The position numbers and the translations under genes are program-made. Shown piece after piece: positions 59,197-64,000 of a stretch of 64,000 nucleotides of DNA (position 1 is its first letter; every line of letters begins with the position of its first letter). A model generated the notes under the pieces. That model made no database searches, had not been told where the DNA came from, and was given only the letters and a program-made list of their open reading frames with translations. Source of the stretch: DATAJX01 sp036261915 (GTDB lineage Bacteria; Pseudomonadota; Alphaproteobacteria; UBA2136; UBA6156); the NCBI GenBank assembly GCA_036261915.1, contig DATAJX010000003.1, positions 110,399-174,398 on the forward strand, in the 5' to 3' direction.

Positions 59197-60411
59197 TTAG
59201 GAAGAACGTCGCGGAGTGAAGGTATTGCTGTTGGCGTTCTCGCCGTGCAGCAGGTTCAGTATCCGCTCGGTGGCCTTGCCGTCGCCATAGGGGTTCACGG
59301 CGCGGGCCATCAGCTGGTAGGTCTGCGGGTTATCCAGCAGATCGCTCACGTTATCGACGATCTTGTCGGCGGTGTTCCCCACCAGCCGCGCGGTGCCGGC
59401 CAGAATGCCCTCGGGCCGCTCGGTCACTTCGCGCATCACCAGCACCGGCTTGCCCAGAGCCGGGCCTTCTTCCTGCAGGCCGCCGCTGTCGGTCAGCAGC
59501 AGGTGGGCATGCTGCATCACGTTCACGAAATCCTCGTACGGCAACGGCGCGTCGAGCACCACGTTGGCAATATTGCCCAGCAGCTTGTTCACCGGCTTCT
59601 GCACGTGCTGGTTCAGGTGCACAGGGTAATAAAACACTACATCCGGATAACGTTTGGCCAACGTTTGAATGGCCTGGCAAATGTGCTCAAAGCCGTCGCC
59701 GTAGCTTTCGCGGCGGTGGCCAGTGATGAGCACCATGGGCTGGCTTCGCTTCAGCGCTTTTTGCAACGCGGCGGGCAGGGCGCGGGGCGTTTTTTTCAGG
59801 CGCTCCACCGTCCAGTGCAGGGCGTCGATCACCGTGTTGCCGGTGGTGTAAACGTTTTTATGCACGCCTTCGTCAAACAGGCTCTGGGCGGCGGTGGCAG
59901 TGGGGGCAAAGTGCCAGTTGGCCAACTGGCCGATCAGCTTGCGATTGGCCTCTTCGGGGAAAGGCGCGTAGTTGTCGCCGGTGCGCAAGCCGGCTTCCAC
60001 GTGGGCGATTTCCACTTTCTGGCGGGCGCCTTTATCGTTCCGTATGTAAAAATCGTAACTATAATAAGCATTTAAAGCGGCCATGAAGGCGGTGGTGGTA
60101 TCGCCCTGCACCATCACCAGGTCGGGCATTTCGCTTTCCATCAGATCGTGCAGGCCGTGCAATAGCTTGCCCGACAGATGAGCCAGCGGTTGGCCCGCGG
60201 CCATCACATCCAGCGTGTGGTGGGGTTTGATGCTAAACCATTGTAATACCGGCAAAATCATGTCGCGATGCTGGCCGCTCGATACGGTCACCAGTTCGTA
60301 GCGGGGGTCGTTCTGCAGGGCCAGCACAAGGGGCGCCAGCTTGATGCCCTCGGGGCGGGTGCCCATCACCACCATGACTTTACGGGTTCCGGCACGGGCT
60401 TTTTTGCTCAT
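59197..60411 (-). CDS. UDP-N-acetylglucosamine 2-epimerase (WecB/MnaA type)
   Basis: 404-residue non-hydrolysing epimerase making UDP-ManNAc for surface polysaccharides. VMVVMGTRPEGIKLAPLVLALQ at the N-terminus, VTVSSGQHRDMILPVL, VMVQGDTTTAFMAAL, HVEAGLRTGDN, ITGHRRESYGDGF, and LLLTDSGGLQEEGPALGKPVLVMREVTERPEG, all in family order. The ATG at 60411 gives the usual length; the frame is open a further 47 codons upstream without similarity. It is divergent from the repeat protein gene. A hairpin with GTGCAC arms (59110-59127) lies between it and motB. Confidence 0.93.
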   Translation of the reverse strand: MSKKARAGTRKVMVVMGTRPEGIKLAPLVLALQNDPRYELVTVSSGQHRDMILPVLQWFSIKPHHTLDVMAAGQPLAHLSGKLLHGLHDLMESEMPDLVMVQGDTTTAFMAALNAYYSYDFYIRNDKGARQKVEIAHVEAGLRTGDNYAPFPEEANRKLIGQLANWHFAPTATAAQSLFDEGVHKNVYTTGNTVIDALHWTVERLKKTPRALPAALQKALKRSQPMVLITGHRRESYGDGFEHICQAIQTLAKRYPDVVFYYPVHLNQHVQKPVNKLLGNIANVVLDAPLPYEDFVNVMQHAHLLLTDSGGLQEEGPALGKPVLVMREVTERPEGILAGTARLVGNTADKIVDNVSDLLDNPQTYQLMARAVNPYGDGKATERILNLLHGENANSNTFTPRRSS

Positions 60412-60598
60412 GTTCCGGCTATACGCGGGTTGGGCGGTTTTATCAACCAGAACGCCAATGTGGGCGCCCAAAAACCGCTGTGGCTCTTTTGCCGCGTTGT
60501 GTAGCGCCGAAAGCACCGCCGTTATGGCTATATACAACCGCTTAGCCGACACTTTCGGTCAGCGCCGGCTTGTGCCGGAAACCAAAAGAAAAGAGCAG

Positions 60599-63500
60599 AT
60601 GGCCAAGGTACGCCCGTTTAAAGCTATTGCCCTGTGGGGTTGGCTTTTTGCGGTGTTGATGCTGGCGGCCGCGCCTGCGTTCGCGCAAGAGCAATTCTTC
60701 ACCCAAAGCGGCGGCCGGGGCATCGAAAATGCCAAGGCCAACGCCCGCATCACCAAGGTCGAAAAAGACGTCGATTCGCTCAACGTCGAAATGGCAAAGG
60801 TCAAGCCCCACGCCAAAATGGATATTCCCAGTTGCGCTGATGCCGGCAGTAAGCTGCGCTGGAACAACAATGCCTGGAGCTGCGACAACGAAACCGACCC
60901 GACGGTCAAAAGCTGGGCCAAGGGCGATCTGCCGAATTGCGGCGCGCACCAGATGCTGAGCGCCAGCGCCGGCGGTTTTACCTGTAACAACGCCGATTAT
61001 GTGAGCAACGAGGTCGACCCCACGGTGCAAACCTGGGCCAAAAGCCCGCTGCCCAGCTGTGGTGCCGCCGAAACGCTTACCAGCACCGGCGGTGCCTTTA
61101 CCTGTAAGGTCGACGACAAGGGTCTGATGAACGAAACCGACCCGTTCGTGTTCGATTTTGCCCGCAACGACCGTGCCACCATCACCGACTGTAACGCCGG
61201 TCAAAAACTCACCATGAACGGTGGCCGCCTGGTCTGCGCCATCGACGCCATCGGCGTCACCTCCGAAACCGACCCCTTCGTGCAGGCCTTCGCCCGCAGC
61301 GACATCAGCAGCAGTGTCCTTTCGGCGTGTGGCGCGGGCAAGGTGCTTACTGCCGAAACCAGCGGCCCCAACGTGATCTTAAGCTGCGTGAACGATGCGG
61401 GTGGTGCCGGTTCGGCGCTGGCGCTCGATGATCTTTCCGATGTGGCCACCGCGGGCCAAACCAGCGGCACCGTGCTTATCTATAACGGTACCGAATGGGT
61501 ACCCGGCAGTGCGCGCGACAGCAGCGTCAAGGATTATGCCCGTGTGGCCATCACCGCCTGTAATACCGGCCAGGTGGTGGTTTATGACGGCACCGCGCTC
61601 AAGTGCGTGGGCGCCAATACGATCATCAGCAGCACCACCAAGCTGGCCGAACTCGATGACGTCAATTTCACCACCAGCCCCACTACCTACGATATCCTTC
61701 ATTTCAACGGCACCAGCTGGGTCAACAGCCGCAAGCTCGACGGCGTGACCATCGGCAGCAGCCTGGCGGCTTCGGCCACCTTCACGCAGGTGATCGCCAG
61801 CGGCATCGGCGCGGGCAACATCCAGGCCAGCGGGCTTATCACCGCCCCGGTCATGACTACCAGCGCCAGCCTGGTGCAGGGCGACAGCGCCATCACCGGC
61901 GACCTGCGCGTGGGCGGCACGCTCTATGTGTCGGGCGGCCAGAGCATCGAGGGCGTGCTGTTCGCCAACGGCGGGGTGTCGGCCACCGGTAGCATTTCGG
62001 CCAGCCGCTTCAGCGGCGATGGTTCGGGCCTCACCAACGTAGCCGCCAGCAGCGTCGATTGGTACAACGTCGGCCGCGTGCCCGCCGTGCTGCAAAACAT
62101 TTCCAACAGTGTGGGCAGTGTCACCGTCACCACGCTTAACGCGTCCACCGCCCGCGTCAGCAACGCCACGATCGACCTCGACCTGCGCGTGGGCGGCAAC
62201 CTGTATGTTTCCGGCGCACAAACCATCGAAGGCGTCACCTTCGCCAACGGCGGCGTGAGCGCCACCGGCGCGGTCACCGCCACCAGCTTCAGCGGCGACG
62301 GTTCCCACATCACCGGGGTACTGGCCAGTGCGGTCGATTGGTACAACGTGTTGCGGGTGCCTGCCGTATTGCAGAACATTTCCAACAGCGTGGGCAGCGT
62401 CACGGTCACCACCGTGAATGCCGATAACATTTCTGCCACCAGTAACCTCGATGTTGGCGGCAACCAGCGGGTTGCCGGCGGCCTTACCGCAGGCAACATC
62501 GGCACCGGCAATATCCTGGCCAGCGGTGCCATCAGCAGCGCGGCGGTAGGCACCAGCAACATGCTGGTGCAGGGTAATGGCACCGTCACCGGCGATTTCC
62601 GCGTGGGCGGCAACTTCTATGTGTCGGGCGCCCAAACCATCGACGGGGTGACGTTTGCCAAGGGCGGCGTGTCGGCCACCGGCATCATCACCGCCACCAG
62701 TTTCAGCGGCGACGGCTCCAACATCACCGGCGTCGTGGCCAGCGCGGTCGACTGGTACAACGTCCTGCGCGTGCCCGCCGTGCTGCAGAATATTTCCAAC
62801 AGCGTGGGCAGCGTCACGGTCACCACCATCAATGCCGGCAATATTTCCGCCACCAATAACCTCGATGTTGACGGCAACCAGCGCGTCACCGGCGGCCTTA
62901 CCGCCGGCAGCATCGGCACCGGCAACATTCGCGCCAGCGGCACTATCAGCAGCGCGGCCATGGCCACCAGCAACGGGTTGGTGCAGGGCGACCTGCGCGT
63001 GACCGGGAACCTGTATGTGTCGGGTGCCCAAACCATCGAAGGTGTCACCTTCGCCAACGGCGGTGTGTCGGCCACCGGCATCGTCACCGCCACCAGCTTC
63101 AGCGGCGACGGCTCCAACATCACGGGCATGAATGGCAACAACATCACCATCCCCGACGGCATCAGCGGCAGCCTGGTGTACCGCACCGCCGCGGGCAAGC
63201 TGTATGCCAGCACCACGCTGGTGGCGGGCGACCTGGGCCTGGGTATCGGCACCGGCAGCCCGCAATCGCTGCTCGATGTGAACAACCTGCTGAACGTGCG
63301 CGGCGACGGCGGCCAGGGCACTTATGTGGTGGTCGGCCCCTATGCCAGCACGCTGGGCGGCGACCGTGCGGCGCAGTTCAACATCACCAACGCGAATGAC
63401 GGTGGTATCGCCCTGTTCCGCTTCGGCCAGGTGGGCAGCGCCACTGGCGCCACCGGTGAGTTCGGCGCGGGCGAGAACGATGCCGGCGCCCCGTGGGCCA

Positions 63501-64000
63501 ACAAGGTATTCTTCAACACCAAGGGCAGCTTCCCCCTGGTCTGGCAGATCAACGGCACCGAGTCGATGCGTATCGCCACCAACACCAACGTGGGTATCCA
63601 CACCACCAACCCCACCACCGACCTCGAAGTCGCGGGCACCATCTCGGCCAGCAATCTCTATGTCACGGGCACCACGCCGGGCATGGGCACGGTGAGCGGT
63701 ACGTACGGTTACTTCAGCTACATCAGCGGCAGCAGCATTTACGGTAATTTCGTGGGTGATGGTAGCGGCCTTACAGGGGTTACGGCTGGTAGCTCCGACC
63801 GTATCGTATCGGGTACCACCGCCGTGTACGCCAACGCCAACACCGGCTACGTGAGCTTTACTTCGGCCGGTAATACCACCGGCTGGTACAGCCCGGGCGG
63901 TATCTTTGCGGCGGTGGGGATCAGCACCACCTCCAACCAGGCCAGCTTCACCACCATTTTTGCCAACGGACTGGCGACGCTGACCAACGGCATCAGCCTG
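60599..64000 (+). CDS. Exported repeat-rich fibre/adhesin-like protein (partial, C-terminus off window)
   Basis: The frame from the ATG at 60599 stays open to the window edge (1134 codons). A signal peptide (WGWLFAVLMLAAAPAFA, cleavage near residue 29) is followed by a coiled-coil-like stretch. Residues about 75-270 hold repeats of the form ETDPxVxxxAK..LPxCgxxxxL..GgxFxC. From residue about 430 onward come Gly/Ser/Thr-rich modules, including four of the form YVSGaQtIeGVtFAnGGVSATG and three RVPAVLQNISNSVGSVTVTT. Later parts resemble tail-fibre-type sequences (ESMRIATNTNVGIHTTNP). The Sec signal suggests a cell-surface or appendage protein instead of a phage tail. Function unknown. Confidence 0.7.
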   Translation, partial: MAKVRPFKAIALWGWLFAVLMLAAAPAFAQEQFFTQSGGRGIENAKANARITKVEKDVDSLNVEMAKVKPHAKMDIPSCADAGSKLRWNNNAWSCDNETDPTVKSWAKGDLPNCGAHQMLSASAGGFTCNNADYVSNEVDPTVQTWAKSPLPSCGAAETLTSTGGAFTCKVDDKGLMNETDPFVFDFARNDRATITDCNAGQKLTMNGGRLVCAIDAIGVTSETDPFVQAFARSDISSSVLSACGAGKVLTAETSGPNVILSCVNDAGGAGSALALDDLSDVATAGQTSGTVLIYNGTEWVPGSARDSSVKDYARVAITACNTGQVVVYDGTALKCVGANTIISSTTKLAELDDVNFTTSPTTYDILHFNGTSWVNSRKLDGVTIGSSLAASATFTQVIASGIGAGNIQASGLITAPVMTTSASLVQGDSAITGDLRVGGTLYVSGGQSIEGVLFANGGVSATGSISASRFSGDGSGLTNVAASSVDWYNVGRVPAVLQNISNSVGSVTVTTLNASTARVSNATIDLDLRVGGNLYVSGAQTIEGVTFANGGVSATGAVTATSFSGDGSHITGVLASAVDWYNVLRVPAVLQNISNSVGSVTVTTVNADNISATSNLDVGGNQRVAGGLTAGNIGTGNILASGAISSAAVGTSNMLVQGNGTVTGDFRVGGNFYVSGAQTIDGVTFAKGGVSATGIITATSFSGDGSNITGVVASAVDWYNVLRVPAVLQNISNSVGSVTVTTINAGNISATNNLDVDGNQRVTGGLTAGSIGTGNIRASGTISSAAMATSNGLVQGDLRVTGNLYVSGAQTIEGVTFANGGVSATGIVTATSFSGDGSNITGMNGNNITIPDGISGSLVYRTAAGKLYASTTLVAGDLGLGIGTGSPQSLLDVNNLLNVRGDGGQGTYVVVGPYASTLGGDRAAQFNITNANDGGIALFRFGQVGSATGATGEFGAGENDAGAPWANKVFFNTKGSFPLVWQINGTESMRIATNTNVGIHTTNPTTDLEVAGTISASNLYVTGTTPGMGTVSGTYGYFSYISGSSIYGNFVGDGSGLTGVTAGSSDRIVSGTTAVYANANTGYVSFTSAGNTTGWYSPGGIFAAVGISTTSNQASFTTIFANGLATLTNGISL
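61903..63130 (+). repeat. Internal DNA repeats of the fibre-like gene
   Basis: Four in-frame copies of a segment beginning near 61903, 62176, 62593 and 62990, encoding (D/G)LRVGGNLYVSGAQTIEGVTFANGG-like peptides, and three copies of the RVPAVLQNISNSVGS segment. Spacing is about 270-415 bases. High similarity at DNA level makes the array prone to recombination. Confidence 0.8.

Noticed and set aside
60412..60552. 47-residue N-terminal extension of the UDP-GlcNAc 2-epimerase
   Set aside because: The family starts just before the GTRPE motif; the ATG at 60411 fits.
61379..63601. 740-codon open frame on the minus strand
   Set aside because: It is antisense to the fibre-like gene; its length follows from the biased codon use of the repeats. 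The plus frame has a signal peptide and coherent repeats.
60599..64000. Prophage tail module
   Set aside because: No other phage structural gene is present and the protein has a Sec signal peptide, so a cellular surface protein is more likely.

Overview
The window is GC-rich bacterial chromosome, most likely from an alphaproteobacterium. The evidence is the gene set: a DUF3576 lipoprotein beside leuS, a TimA/Tim44-like protein, hemD next to mitofilin-like and HemY-like membrane proteins, HemJ, and an mnmG-rsmG-parA-parB-lptE-holA string. I cannot name a genus. MotA/MotB indicate a flagellated cell, and LptE, LolA, a porin and several exported small proteins indicate a full outer membrane.

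Left part (1-21.7 kb): most genes point left. In order they are holA (cut by the window edge), lptE, a YdcF-like gene on the other strand, leuS, a DUF3576 lipoprotein, a porin, parB, parA, rsmG, two unknown genes, mnmG, small exported proteins, pyrF, lepA, three very small genes, comM, an SH3 protein and hemE. A near-consensus parS lies just upstream of parA.

At 21.75-21.99 kb, beside hemE, a short AT-rich gap holds one perfect and two near-perfect DnaA boxes. With hemE alongside and parAB/parS within 13 kb, this is a good candidate for the chromosomal replication origin.

Middle part (22-40.9 kb): smr, the hemY/mitofilin/hemD cluster, mnmE, mltA, tsaD, a histidine phosphatase, mutM overlapping an extended mtgA, hemJ, hemC, the Tim44-like gene, gpsA, an exported Cys-motif protein, an EVE protein, a Bax-inhibitor-1 protein, a phosphomannomutase/phosphoglucomutase, and a NadD-like adenylyltransferase fused behind an ArsR-type winged helix.

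Genomic island (about 40.93-51.96 kb): 11 kb inserted at the 3' end of a tRNA-Thr(CGT) gene, flanked by a 46-bp imperfect direct repeat. It holds an integrase remnant, a czc-type heavy-metal efflux module (two small exported proteins, CzcC, CzcB, CzcA, a cation-diffusion protein) framed by 17-bp repeats, and a bacterial ubiquitin-like locus. That locus has a multiubiquitin protein, an E1/ThiF-like protein, a DUF6527 protein and small genes, opposite an XRE regulator plus an ImmA/IrrE-type protease. The ubiquitin-like protein is cut inside its second repeat and joined out of frame to an E1 that lacks its usual N-terminal region, so the locus looks rearranged by deletion.

Right part (52-64 kb): an outer-membrane beta-barrel protein, ftsK, a serine esterase, lolA, motA-motB, a UDP-GlcNAc 2-epimerase, and an exported repeat-rich fibre-like protein of more than 1100 residues that runs off the window.
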